Assembly: GCA_014360945.1 (NCBI GenBank)
Contig: JACIWM010000013.1
Location: 1 to 21,363 of the forward strand
Direction: 5' to 3'
DNA length: 21,363 nucleotides
From: Candidatus Bipolaricaulota bacterium
GTDB lineage: Bacteria; Bipolaricaulota; Bipolaricaulia; Bipolaricaulales; Bipolaricaulaceae
Position 1 is the stretch's first letter; every line of letters starts with the position of its first letter. Both the position numbers and the translations under genes were made by a program. Positions 14,478 through 21,363 of this stretch are shown piece by piece. Below the pieces are notes generated by a model. It ran no database searches, had not been told where the DNA came from, and saw only the letters and a program-made list of their open reading frames with translations.

Positions 14478-15485
14478 ATGGCCCGGAAAAAGAGAGACCA
14501 GCCCCTGATCCCCTTGAAAATAATGGGGACAGGCGCGTACTTGCCGGAGAGGGTTCTCACCAACCACGATTTGGCGAAGTTTTTGGACACAAGTGATGAG
14601 TGGATCCGCACCCGCACGGGGATTCGAGCCCGTCACCTCCTTTCGCCTGAGGATGTGCCCTCCCAAATGGGAGTAAAAGCGGCGGAGGCTGCTTTGGCCC
14701 AGGCCAACCGAAGTCCAAAGGACGTGGACCTCCTTCTTGTGGCCACAAACGTCCCAGAGGAGCCCATCCCCGGCACAGCCGCGCACATCGCCCGGGAACT
14801 GGGCCTGGGCAAAGGAGCTTTTGCCGACGTGACCGCAGGTTGCGCGGGATTCGTGTATGCCCTGGCCATGGCTGGAGCCATGATCCACGCGGGATTGGCC
14901 AAAACGGCCCTGGTGGTGGGAACGGAAGCTCTCTCTCGCTTCGTCAACTGGCAGGATCGCTCCACCTGTGTGCTTTTCGGGGATGGTGCGGGAGCAGTGT
15001 TGACGGAGAAAAGCCGAGGCCAGGCGGGGATTCTTGGGGTAGCCTTGCGCGGGGATGCTACAAAGCTTGAGCTCCTACGGATCGAGGCCGGCGGGGTGAG
15101 ACTTCCGGCAAGCTGCGAGACAGTTCAAGCGGGAAAACATTTCCTCAGGATGGAGGGGAAGGGCCTTTTTCGCGCAGCAGTGGGGATGATGGCCGAGGTC
15201 ACCCGCGCCGCGGCCGCCCAAGCCGGCCTGAACCTTGCGGAGATCGATTGGCTCATCCCTCATCAGGCTAACCTTCGTATCATTGAGGCTTTGGTGAAGC
15301 GCCTCCGCATCCCCGAAGAGAAGGTGGTGGTGAACATCGATCGGGTGGCCAACACCTCCACGGCCTCCATTCCCATCGCCCTCGATGAGTTGGTGCGGGC
15401 GGGGAAAGTGGAGGAGGGGCAGATTCTGGCCCTTACGGCGTTCGGCGCCGGGGCTTGCTACGGCACGGTGATCCTACGATGGTAG
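14478..15485 (+). CDS. fabH: Beta-ketoacyl-ACP synthase III
   Basis: It starts fatty-acid synthesis by condensing acetyl-CoA (or a branched primer) with malonyl-ACP. ATG 14478 gives 335 residues; the frame is open back into the tRNA, but those codons are not family sequence. The thiolase-fold motifs are intact: GTGAYLPERVLTN near the N-terminus, the active-site Cys122 in TAGCAGFVYAL, His262 in LIPHQANLRII, and Asn292 in VANTSTASIP. The ending FGAGACYGTVIL is also typical. An alternative start at ATG 14523 is possible but would remove the first strand. The stop overlaps the fabD start by 7 nt. It may be read from the tRNA promoter or from an unseen one. Confidence 0.96.
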   Translation: MARKKRDQPLIPLKIMGTGAYLPERVLTNHDLAKFLDTSDEWIRTRTGIRARHLLSPEDVPSQMGVKAAEAALAQANRSPKDVDLLLVATNVPEEPIPGTAAHIARELGLGKGAFADVTAGCAGFVYALAMAGAMIHAGLAKTALVVGTEALSRFVNWQDRSTCVLFGDGAGAVLTEKSRGQAGILGVALRGDATKLELLRIEAGGVRLPASCETVQAGKHFLRMEGKGLFRAAVGMMAEVTRAAAAQAGLNLAEIDWLIPHQANLRIIEALVKRLRIPEEKVVVNIDRVANTSTASIPIALDELVRAGKVEEGQILALTAFGAGACYGTVILRW

Positions 15486-16363
15486 CCTTCCTTTTTCCCG
15501 GACAGGGCTCTCATGAGGTGGGCATGGGCCGGGAGCTTTTCTCCTTGCCCCAAGGCCGGGAAGTCCTGGCCGTTGCTGCAGAGCTAGGTTGGAATAAAGC
15601 GGTGCCGGAGCTTTCCGCCGCGGAGCTTTCCCAAACGAGTGTGGTCCAGCCTGCCATCTTCCTTGTGGAGTGGGCAGCATTTTTGGTGGCGCAAGGATTA
15701 CGGAAGCCGGAGGCCGTGGCCGGCCATTCCCTTGGGGAATTCGCCGCCCTGGCCGCTGCCGAAGTCCTGGATTGGCCCACGGCCTTCTCCCTCGTGATCC
15801 AGCGGGGAAGGCTCATGGAGGAAGCGGCCCGGACCAAACCGGGCGGGATGCTGGCTCTCTTGGGACTCCCCCTCTCCGAGGCCGAGTCCCTGGCTAAGGA
15901 AGCCGGCTGTTTCGTGGCCAACTTGAATTCACCCGAACAGGTGGTTTTGGCCGGGGATCTTTCGGCGTTAGCGAAAGCGGAGGAGCTTGCGGCGGGGCGC
16001 GGGGCTCGCGTCATACGGTTGAACGTGGCCGGAGCGTTCCATTCGCCGTTCATGGCCGAGGCCGCCCAGCGGTTCGCTAATCTCCTCGAGGACGTGACCT
16101 TTCGACCACCCAAGACCACGTTCGTCTCCAGCGCCACCGGCCAGGTGGAAACCGACCCTCAAAGGATCAAGGAAATCCTGCAAAAGCAGATGGCCTCACC
16201 GGTGCGGTGGGTTCAGACCCTGGAGACCCTGGTCGCCCTGGGAGTGGAGGAGGCTTGGGAAATCGGACCTGGTCAGGTCCTCACCAAACTTGGCAGGCGC
16301 ACCACCCCTCGGATACGCTTCCGCGCCCTGACGGAGGTTTTCGCATGTTTGAGGGAAGGGTAG
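15479..16363 (+). CDS. fabD: Malonyl-CoA:ACP transacylase
   Basis: This 294-residue enzyme loads malonyl groups onto acyl carrier protein. ATG 15479 lies within the end of fabH (ATGGTAG), giving a 7-nt overlap and translational coupling; it places the conserved FLFPGQGSHEVGMG at residues 4-17, as in the family. The nucleophile is Ser84 in GHSLGEFAAL, Arg109 lies in QRGRLM and binds the malonyl carboxylate, and His188 in AFHSPFM completes the site. NLNSPEQVVLAGD is the usual conserved middle block. fabG begins 19 nt before its stop. Confidence 0.97.
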   Translation: MVAFLFPGQGSHEVGMGRELFSLPQGREVLAVAAELGWNKAVPELSAAELSQTSVVQPAIFLVEWAAFLVAQGLRKPEAVAGHSLGEFAALAAAEVLDWPTAFSLVIQRGRLMEEAARTKPGGMLALLGLPLSEAESLAKEAGCFVANLNSPEQVVLAGDLSALAKAEELAAGRGARVIRLNVAGAFHSPFMAEAAQRFANLLEDVTFRPPKTTFVSSATGQVETDPQRIKEILQKQMASPVRWVQTLETLVALGVEEAWEIGPGQVLTKLGRRTTPRIRFRALTEVFACLREG

Positions 16364-17079
16364 CTCTTATTACGGGCGGGACTTCCGGGATCGGGCTGGC
16401 CACGGCCAAGCTGTTTGTGGAGCGGGGCGGGCTGGCGGCGGTAGTGGGACGGGATGCGGCCCGCGGTTCTCAAGCCGAGCGGGAACTCGGCGAGCGCGGG
16501 AAATTTTTTCCCGCGGACGTGGCGGACCCCGTTCAGGTAAAGCGGGTTTTTTCTGAGGTTTTGGCTTGGGCGGGGCGCCTCGATTACCTCGTGCATAGTG
16601 CCGGACACACCCGCGACAAACTCCTTGTGCGCATGGAGCTTGCGGACTGGGAGGAGATCCTTCGTGTGCACCTTACCGGCGGTTATCTTTGCGCCCGGGA
16701 GGCGGTGCGGATCATGATGAAGGCCCGCTCCGGGGCCATTGTGTTCGTGGGCTCGGTGGTGGGGCTCACGGGGAACGTGGGGCAGGCCAACTATGCCGCG
16801 GCGAAGGCAGGGCTGGTGGCCCTCACCCGGACCCTGGCCCAGGAGGCGGCACCGTGGGGGATCCGGGTGAACTTGGTGGCTCCGGGGTTCATCGAGACCC
16901 CCATGACCGAAGCCCTGCCAGAGAAGGTCCGGGAACAATACCTTTCGCGGGTTCCCTTGGGACGGGCAGGCCGGCCGGAGGAGGTGGCCGAGGCCATCCT
17001 CTTCTTGCTCTCGCCCCAGGCCTCCTATATAACCGGCCATGTCCTCTGCGTGGACGGGGGACTTGTCCCCTGCAATTGA
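16345..17079 (+). CDS. fabG: 3-oxoacyl-ACP reductase (SDR family)
   Basis: The 244-residue enzyme performs the first, NADPH-dependent reduction of the elongation cycle. ATG 16345 is preceded by GGAGGT (16333-16338) inside fabD. Classical SDR motifs are TGGTSGIG (10-17) for the cofactor, Ser137 (FVGSVVG), and Tyr150/Lys154 (NYAAAKAG). The C-terminal LVAPGFIETPMT and HVLCVDGG are standard. Two conserved Asn positions differ: the NNAG motif reads HSAG (84-87), and the helix-4 Asn of the Asn-Ser-Tyr-Lys tetrad is His109 (RVHLTGG, usually xxNLxxx). Context between fabD and acpP still argues for FabG function. Confidence 0.93.
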   Translation: MFEGRVALITGGTSGIGLATAKLFVERGGLAAVVGRDAARGSQAERELGERGKFFPADVADPVQVKRVFSEVLAWAGRLDYLVHSAGHTRDKLLVRMELADWEEILRVHLTGGYLCAREAVRIMMKARSGAIVFVGSVVGLTGNVGQANYAAAKAGLVALTRTLAQEAAPWGIRVNLVAPGFIETPMTEALPEKVREQYLSRVPLGRAGRPEEVAEAILFLLSPQASYITGHVLCVDGGLVPCN

Positions 17080-17091
17080 GGAGGTGAAAGG

Positions 17092-17361
17092 ATGAGCGAC
17101 GTGGCGAATCGGGTGAAGGAGATCATCGCCGAGCAGCTCATGGTGGAGTTGGACGAGATCACCGAGGACGCGACATTCGTCGATGACCTCGGCGCGGATT
17201 CCCTCGATCGGGTGGAGCTGATCATGGAGTTCGAGGAGGAGTTCGGAATCGAGATCCCTGACGAGGACGCGGAGAAGATCACCACCGTGGGCGAGGCCAT
17301 CGCCTATATCGAGCGGAGGCTGGCGGAAAAGAGTGGTGAGCAAAGCGGGATTGAGACCTGA
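17092..17361 (+). CDS. acpP: Acyl carrier protein
   Basis: An 89-residue acidic four-helix carrier. Ser37 in GADSLDRVEL is the site for the 4'-phosphopantetheine arm; family members usually have DSLDTVEL or similar. The EEEFGIEIPDEDAEKITTV segment is conserved. AGGAGGTGAAAGG before ATG 17092 is a strong ribosome site, fitting the high expression expected of ACP. It has a longer C-terminal tail than usual (EKSGEQSGIET). fabF, often the next gene, is absent; asnS follows after 1 bp. Confidence 0.97.
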   Translation: MSDVANRVKEIIAEQLMVELDEITEDATFVDDLGADSLDRVELIMEFEEEFGIEIPDEDAEKITTVGEAIAYIERRLAEKSGEQSGIET

Positions 17362-17362
17362 C

Positions 17363-18658
17363 ATGACCCACGTCTACGTGGAGGAGCTGGGCCGGCACCT
17401 GGGAAAAGAGGTTCTCATCCAGGGCTGGCTTTATAACAAGCGCTCTTCGGGGAAGGTCCGGTTTGTTCTTGTACGGGATGGCACGGGGATCGTCCAAGGG
17501 GTGGTCACTCCCGAGGCCGATCCTCAGACGTTCGAGTTGGCCGAGCGTCTTCCCCAAGAAAGCTCCTTAAGGGTTTGGGGGACGGTGCGGGCCGATCCCC
17601 GCGCGCCCGGCGGCTACGAGATCCTTGTGCGCAAAATCGAGCCCGTCCATATCCCGAAGGAGCCGTTCCCAATCGGCTTAAAGGAGCACGGGGTCGGGTT
17701 CCTCATGGATCACCGCCATCTTTGGATCCGCATGCGCAAACAGGTCCCCATTTTGCGCATCCGCGACGCCGTTCTTTGGGCCATCCGCGCCTTCTTCAAA
17801 GAGCGGGGATTCGTGGCCACAGAGGCCCCCATCATCGTGGGCACGGCGGTGGAAGGAACCACCACCCTTTTCCCCCTCGATTACTTCGGCGAGCCCGCTT
17901 ATCTTTCGCAGTCCGGCCAGCTTTATTTGGAGGCCACCTGCATGGCCCTGGGGCGGGTGTACTGGATCGGCCCGTGTTTCCGCGCGGAAAAATCAAAAAC
18001 TCGCCGGCATCTCACGGAGTTCTGGATGGCCGAAGCCGAGGTAGCCTTCCTCGACCATGAGGGGAACCTCCGCCTACAAGAGGACTTGGTTCGCTACATT
18101 GTGGAATACGTGGTGGCCGAAAGAAAACGGGAGCTGGAGGTGCTGGAACGGGACCCCGAAGTCCTCCTTTCGCAGGTGCGGGAGCCTTTCGTGCGCATCA
18201 CCTACAAAGAGGCCGTGGAAATCATCCGCTCCCACGGCGTTCCCATGGAGTACGGCGACGATTTCGGCGCTCCCGCGGAGGATGCTCTCTCCTTCCATTT
18301 CGGAAGGCCGGTGTTTGTGGAGCGCTATCCCAAGGAGATCAAACCCTTCTACATGAAGCGGGACCCTCACGATCCTTCGGTGGTGCTCAACGCTGACCTC
18401 ATTGCTCCGGAGGGCTATGGCGAGATCATCGGCGGCTCCCAGAGGGTGGATACGGAGGAGGAACTTTTAGCACAGCTTCGGGAGGCCAATCTTCCCCCGG
18501 AACCTTATCGGTGGTACATTGATCTAAGAAAGTGGGGTTCTGTTCCGCATTCCGGCTTTGGGCTCGGGGTGGAGAGGACCGTGGCCTGGATTGCTGGTGT
18601 GGACCACATTCGCGAGACAATTCCGTTCCCAAGGATGTTGGACCGCCTGCATCCTTGA
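17363..18658 (+). CDS. asnS: Asparaginyl-tRNA synthetase
   Basis: A class IIb synthetase that charges tRNA-Asn. ATG 17363, 1 bp after the acpP stop, gives 431 residues beginning MTHVYVEELGRHLGKEV; an in-frame GTG/ATG-like start at 17333 lies inside acpP and is less likely. The N-terminal OB fold includes VLIQGWLYNKRSSGKVRFVLVRDG. The catalytic core has motif 2 (CFRAEKSKTRRHLTEFWMAEAE) and motif 3 (GFGLGVERTVAWIAG). IKPFYMKRD and HIRETIPFPRMLDR favour AsnRS over AspRS. Its presence in the fatty-acid operon is probably co-transcription for convenience. Direct Asn charging does not exclude an additional amidotransferase route elsewhere. Confidence 0.93.
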   Translation: MTHVYVEELGRHLGKEVLIQGWLYNKRSSGKVRFVLVRDGTGIVQGVVTPEADPQTFELAERLPQESSLRVWGTVRADPRAPGGYEILVRKIEPVHIPKEPFPIGLKEHGVGFLMDHRHLWIRMRKQVPILRIRDAVLWAIRAFFKERGFVATEAPIIVGTAVEGTTTLFPLDYFGEPAYLSQSGQLYLEATCMALGRVYWIGPCFRAEKSKTRRHLTEFWMAEAEVAFLDHEGNLRLQEDLVRYIVEYVVAERKRELEVLERDPEVLLSQVREPFVRITYKEAVEIIRSHGVPMEYGDDFGAPAEDALSFHFGRPVFVERYPKEIKPFYMKRDPHDPSVVLNADLIAPEGYGEIIGGSQRVDTEEELLAQLREANLPPEPYRWYIDLRKWGSVPHSGFGLGVERTVAWIAGVDHIRETIPFPRMLDRLHP

Positions 18659-18731
18659 CGGGGGTGGTGGGGGAGGCTAAACTGAGGGTGGGTCGGCCGA
18701 GGCGAAAAGGCTGATCCGAACCTAATTTTTT

Positions 18732-18770
18732 CTAAAAGCAGGGCGGCTGCCCATTTTTGGGCAGCCGCCC
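18732..18770 (-). terminator. Rho-independent terminator of the HU gene
   Basis: GGGCGGCTGCCCA and TGGGCAGCCGCCC form a perfect GC stem with a short A/T loop (18741-18770). On the minus strand it is followed by TGCTTTTAG, giving the U tract. Read on the plus strand it is followed by AACCCCC, so it would stop asnS transcripts only weakly. The rest of 18659-18731 shows nothing else. Confidence 0.75.
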
Positions 18771-18790
18771 AACCCCCGGTCGTCCTGACC

Positions 18791-19114
18791 TCAAGCCTTC
18801 TTCACTTTGAGCTCGCCCTTCTCTTCGACGGCCTTGAGCTTCTTCGCGACGAGGGTCTTCAAGTTCTTGCCGGGCTTGAAGGCCGGGACGACCTTCTCTG
18901 GGACGGTGATGCGTTTCTGGGTCTGGGGGTTGATGCGCTGGGAGCGCTTGCGCGCACGCACCTCGAACTTCCCAAACCCCGTGAGGAGCACGGGCTCGTT
19001 GCTGGCCAAGGCCTCGGTGATGATGTCCACCGTGGCGTCAAGGGCTTTCCGGGCGTCCTTCTTGGTAAGCCCGGCCCGCTGCGCGATCCGATCAACCAGC
19101 TCGGCCTTATTCAC
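18791..19114 (-). CDS. hup: HU-type histone-like DNA-binding protein
   Basis: A 107-residue DNA-bending nucleoid protein that forms dimers. It starts at GTG (complement of 19112-19114), preceded by the full ribosome site AAGGAGGTGAT. Hallmarks are MNKAELVDRIAQRAGLTKKDARKALDATVD (helices 1-2), VLLTGFGKFEVRARKRSQRINPQTQ (the saddle and start of the DNA-embracing arm) and VPAFKPGKNLK (end of arm). The C-terminal 15 or so residues form an extra Lys-rich tail (EEKGELKVKKA) beyond the standard length of about 90 residues, which probably adds DNA contact. It is a single-gene transcription unit with its own promoter and terminator. Confidence 0.96.
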   Translation of the reverse strand: MNKAELVDRIAQRAGLTKKDARKALDATVDIITEALASNEPVLLTGFGKFEVRARKRSQRINPQTQKRITVPEKVVPAFKPGKNLKTLVAKKLKAVEEKGELKVKKA

Positions 19115-19147
19115 TCTGAATCACCTCCTTTCTTTTGAGTTTTGCCG

Positions 19148-19177
19148 AGTATATAGGGGTTCGCGTGCGGCTGTCAA
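19148..19177 (-). promoter_or_regulatory. Promoter of the HU gene
   Basis: On the minus strand a perfect TTGACA -35 (19172-19177) precedes overlapping -10 choices, TATATA (19150-19155, 16-bp spacer) or TATACT (19148-19153, 18-bp spacer). This is the strongest sigma70-type promoter in the window, and the leader contains a full ribosome site. Confidence 0.8.
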
Positions 19178-19212
19178 GTAGGGTGGCGATCCCTTGGGGG
19201 TTCCGGGGCGCC

Positions 19213-19241
19213 TTGCAGGGGATGGCACCGATCGGTAAAGT
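19213..19241 (+). promoter_or_regulatory. Candidate promoter of rpsF-ssb-rpsR
   Basis: TTGCAG (19213-19218) and TAAAGT (19236-19241) are spaced by 17 bp. The -10 ends exactly 8 nt before the ATG at 19250, so the message would be leaderless or nearly so. Confidence 0.5.
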
Positions 19242-19249
19242 CGAGCCGT

Positions 19250-19555
19250 ATGATCGGCGAAATGCGCGCTTACGAACTGGTGTACATCCTCCGCCCGGAC
19301 CTCGACGAGGCCCAGAGGCGGGAGAAAATGGCCAAGGTGGAAAACCTCATCGCCCAGGAAGGCGGCCAGGTGCAGAACACCGAGGTGTGGGGACAACGCA
19401 TCCTGGCCTACGAGATCGAGCACTTCCGGGAGGGATACTACGTGCTCGTCACATTCACCCTCCCTGCCGATCGCGTGGAGGCTTTCCAGGAGCGGTTGGG
19501 CATGGATGACGCATTCCTGCGCTATCAGGTGGTGAGGGTGGACGGGAAGAAATGA
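19250..19555 (+). CDS. rpsF: Small ribosomal subunit protein bS6
   Basis: A 101-residue 30S protein that pairs with S18 on the platform. The sequence MRAYELVYILRPDLDE...IAQEGGQVQNTEVWGQRILAYEI...YYVLVTFTLPAD is typical S6. ATG 19250 was chosen from the promoter spacing; the ATG at 19262, four codons on, would also give a normal N-terminus. No ribosome site precedes 19250. The stop overlaps the ssb ATG (ATGA). Confidence 0.97.
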   Translation: MIGEMRAYELVYILRPDLDEAQRREKMAKVENLIAQEGGQVQNTEVWGQRILAYEIEHFREGYYVLVTFTLPADRVEAFQERLGMDDAFLRYQVVRVDGKK

Positions 19556-19956
19556 GCGATGTTAACCGGGTGATTCTCACCGGCCGGCTTACTTCTGATC
19601 CGGATTTGCGCTACACCCCCACCGGGAAAGCTGTGGCACGGTTTGATCTGGCGGTGAACCGGCGGTGGATGAACCCGGAGACCGGACAGCTGGAGGAAGA
19701 GGTGACGTTTGTGCCGGTGGTGGTGTGGGGGAAGCAGGCCGAGACCTGTGCGGCCTGGCTCAGAAAAGGCCGGCAGGTGGCGGTGGACGGTCGGCTACGC
19801 ATCCGCTCCTTTGAAACCCAAAACGGTGACCGTCGGCGGGTCACGGAGGTTGTAGCCCAGACCGTGCACTTCCTCGGTCCAAAGCCCGAGGCCCCGGAGG
19901 TTCCCGAGCCGCCGGCTGGGGAGGAGACGTACCCCGAAGAGGAGGTGCCATTTTGA
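19552..19956 (+). CDS. ssb: Single-stranded DNA-binding protein
   Basis: A 134-residue OB-fold protein that coats single-stranded DNA during replication and repair. It begins with MSDVNRVILTGRLTSDPDLRYTPTGKAVARFDLAVNR, which is diagnostic, and continues with VTFVPVVVWGKQAE and LRKGRQVAVDGRLRIRS. The short tail ends in EEEVPF, the acidic-tip motif that recruits partner proteins (DDDIPF in E. coli). It sits in the conserved rpsF-ssb-rpsR order with 4-nt overlaps on both sides. Confidence 0.97.
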   Translation: MSDVNRVILTGRLTSDPDLRYTPTGKAVARFDLAVNRRWMNPETGQLEEEVTFVPVVVWGKQAETCAAWLRKGRQVAVDGRLRIRSFETQNGDRRRVTEVVAQTVHFLGPKPEAPEVPEPPAGEETYPEEEVPF

Positions 19957-20165
19957 GCGAGAAATCCAAAACCTGCCGTGTTTGTCAGCAGGGTCTAGAG
20001 CTCACGTATAAGAAGCCCGAGATCCTCCGGCAGTTCATGAACCGGCGGGGGAAGATCCTATCCCGTCGGATTACCAAGCTTTGCGCGAAGCACCAGCGGC
20101 AACTGGCCACGGAGATCGACCGGGCCCGCAAGCTCGCCCTCCTTCCCTACGAGGAGCTGCCGTAA
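19953..20165 (+). CDS. rpsR: Small ribosomal subunit protein bS18
   Basis: A 70-residue 30S protein. It starts at TTG (19953-19955), overlapping the ssb TGA, with GGAGGT at 19941-19946 as ribosome site. Core family sequence is YKKPEILRQFMNRRGKILSRRITKLCAKHQRQLATEIDRARKLALLPY. It has CxxC (CRVC) near the N-terminus and C/H in KLCAKH, the set of the zinc-binding version of S18. rplI, which often follows, is absent here. Confidence 0.96.
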   Translation: MSEKSKTCRVCQQGLELTYKKPEILRQFMNRRGKILSRRITKLCAKHQRQLATEIDRARKLALLPYEELP

Positions 20166-20169
20166 GCCC

Positions 20170-21267
20170 ATGCCGGGCACCACCGTCCTCCTGTTCGACC
20201 GCGGGGGGCGGGACTTGGTGTCCCGGGTGCGCACGGAAAGCGCGAAGTTTGTGGCCCGCCGCCTCCAAAAATTTCCGGAGGTGGAAAAGATCATCATCGC
20301 CACGGCGGCGCCGGAGGAGTGGGAGGATTTTGCCTGCACCTTAGTCCAGGACCCTCCAGGGGACTGGCATTTTGGGGCTCGGTTCACGGAGCTTGTGCAG
20401 GAGCATAAGCCCATACGAGTCCTGTATTTGGCGAGCGGGGCCGGCCTTCTTTTCTCCGATGAGGACTGGAAAAAACTCCTTTCCGCCAAATTTCCTGAGC
20501 CTTTTTGCGTCCTCAACAACTTCTATTCCACCGACCTCGCGTTGATCGTCCCGCCCTGGCCCATCCCCGATCTTGCCCGGGATAATCCGCTGGGGATGCG
20601 CCTTTGGCAGGCCGGCTATGCCTGCTACGAGCTTCCCCGCTCGGCCGCGACCCAGCTCGACATCGATACCCCGGGAGAACTCCAAATCCTCGCCCTTCAT
20701 CCTGATCTTCCCGCGGAGGTTCGGGAAGCCCTTCGTGAAATTCCCACGGAGCGGGCCAAGGCCTTGCTTTCGGCCATCATCGATCCCGAGGCGGAGGTGG
20801 TGCTGATCGGCCGGGTGAGCGGGCATCTCCTGCGGTTTTTGGACCAGGAGGCAGCTTGTCGGTTCCGGGTGGTCTCTGAAGAACGGGGAATGGAGGCGAG
20901 CGGCCGGGCCGAGCGGGGCGCAGTTCTTTCTCTCCTTGGCCTTTGGGCGGAGCGGGTCGGCCCAAGGAATCTCGTGCGGGCCTTGGCCCGTCTGGGCGAC
21001 GTGGTGGTGTGGGATATCCGCGTCCTCATGGGGCATTTCGGTGTCTGGCCCCCACCGGAGGAACGCTACGCCTGTGATCTTTTGCGCGCGGAAGAGGTGA
21101 GCGATCCGCGGCTGCGCGAGCTCGTCCAGGCCTGTGCCGAAAGTTCCACGCCGTTCCTTTTGGGCGGGCATTCCCTCGTCTCCGGTGGGATGTACCTTGC
21201 AGTGGAACTCGCCTGGCGCGGGATCGACCTGGAGAAACGCTTTCGTCCCCTTCCATTTGGAGGATAA
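20170..21267 (+). CDS. Unrecognised two-part protein with a nucleotidyltransferase-like N-terminal half
   Basis: A 365-residue soluble protein starting 4 bp after rpsR, with GAGGAG about 15 nt upstream. No signal peptide or membrane segment is seen. Residues 1-180 resemble the Rossmann-like layout of MobA/CofC-type nucleotidyltransferases: an N-terminal strand (TTVLLFDRGG), a run VEKIIIATAAP, RVLYLASGAGLLF in the place of the nucleotide-site acidic strand, and SAATQLDIDTPGELQIL, which matches the DIDTPEDL element of that fold. The N-terminal GGxSxRxG loop is not present in standard form, so activity is uncertain. Residues 185-365 form a helical part with AEVVLIGRVSGHLLRF and FLLGGHSLVSGGMYLA and have no recognised family. 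Position in a ribosomal operon suggests constitutive expression. The function remains open. Confidence 0.65.
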   Translation: MPGTTVLLFDRGGRDLVSRVRTESAKFVARRLQKFPEVEKIIIATAAPEEWEDFACTLVQDPPGDWHFGARFTELVQEHKPIRVLYLASGAGLLFSDEDWKKLLSAKFPEPFCVLNNFYSTDLALIVPPWPIPDLARDNPLGMRLWQAGYACYELPRSAATQLDIDTPGELQILALHPDLPAEVREALREIPTERAKALLSAIIDPEAEVVLIGRVSGHLLRFLDQEAACRFRVVSEERGMEASGRAERGAVLSLLGLWAERVGPRNLVRALARLGDVVVWDIRVLMGHFGVWPPPEERYACDLLRAEEVSDPRLRELVQACAESSTPFLLGGHSLVSGGMYLAVELAWRGIDLEKRFRPLPFGG

Positions 21268-21272
21268 TCAGG

Positions 21273-21363
21273 ATGGACATGGAAAAAAACATTTGGGAGC
21301 TGGGGCTGGCGGAGATCGATCGGGTGGTGGCGGAGTTGGCCGCCGCGGAGGAACGAAGACAGA
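21273..21363 (+). CDS. 5' end of an unidentified gene, runs off the right edge
   Basis: Thirty codons from ATG 21273 read MDMEKNIWELGLAEIDRVVA followed by a short acidic/basic helical stretch (ELAAAEERRQ). The ribosome site GGAGGATAAT overlaps the stop of the upstream gene, so the two are probably one operon. A second ATG two codons on is also possible. The fragment predicts an amphipathic helix and is too short to name. Confidence 0.6.
   Translation, partial: MDMEKNIWELGLAEIDRVVAELAAAEERRQ

Noticed and set aside
14262..14888. Upstream extension of holA on the minus strand
   Set aside because: The extra codons are antisense to tRNA-Leu and the fabH 5' end. The holA promoter and family N-terminus place the start at 14261.
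16273..17364. 363-codon minus-strand frame opposite fabG and acpP
   Set aside because: A shadow of codon bias in fabD/fabG/acpP, without start signals or recognisable domains.

Overview
The window is GC-rich, gene-dense bacterial DNA. It shows bacterial housekeeping genes (mutL, cysS, mgtE, yajC-secD, holA, a fatty-acid synthesis operon, asnS, an HU gene, rpsF-ssb-rpsR), sigma70-like promoters, many overlapping starts and stops, and GTG/TTG starts. Several genes seem to lack a 5' leader: a TAnnnT -10 box lies only 7-9 nt before the start codon. This suggests a streamlined, probably thermophilic, poorly cultivated lineage (something like Bipolaricaulota/Acetothermia). That placement is inference from gene style, not a database match.

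Layout. 1-494 (minus): a MerR-like helix-turn-helix regulator, overlapped at its stop by the start of another gene that leaves the window. 604-2454: an exported WD40-type beta-propeller protein. 2455-6064: an accessory island. It holds an AT-richer AAA_13 ATPase gene with a zinc-hook-like CxxC (RloC-like, a candidate anticodon nuclease), preceded by a possible small membrane protein that overlaps its start. Around it lie an hsdM gene cut after its N-terminal domain, the tail of an IS256-type transposase fused to that break, and two diverged copies of a ~60-bp segment in inverted orientation that look like 3' ends of a tnpB-like gene. One copy is followed by a run of stem-loops. 6244-6690: an Rcp1-like receiver protein whose phospho-acceptor Asp is replaced by Ser.

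6789-13402: mutL, convergent with cysS; then a small-multidrug-export-family membrane protein, mgtE, and yajC-secD with no secF behind it. 13377-14261 (minus): holA, overlapping the end of secD. Its promoter sits back to back with that of a tRNA-Leu(GAG) gene. 14478-18658: fabH-fabD-fabG-acpP-asnS, nearly all overlapping or touching, so malonyl-CoA:ACP loading, the condensing step, the ketoacyl reduction and the carrier protein are made together. 18791-19114 (minus): an HU-type gene with a textbook promoter and terminator. 19250-20165: rpsF-ssb-rpsR, followed by an unrecognised nucleotidyltransferase-like gene and the start of another gene at the right edge.

The most unusual parts are the RloC-like island between inverted tnpB-like tails beside a broken type I restriction locus, the recurrent leaderless promoter arrangement, the D-to-S receiver, and a FabG with substitutions at conserved active-site Asn positions.
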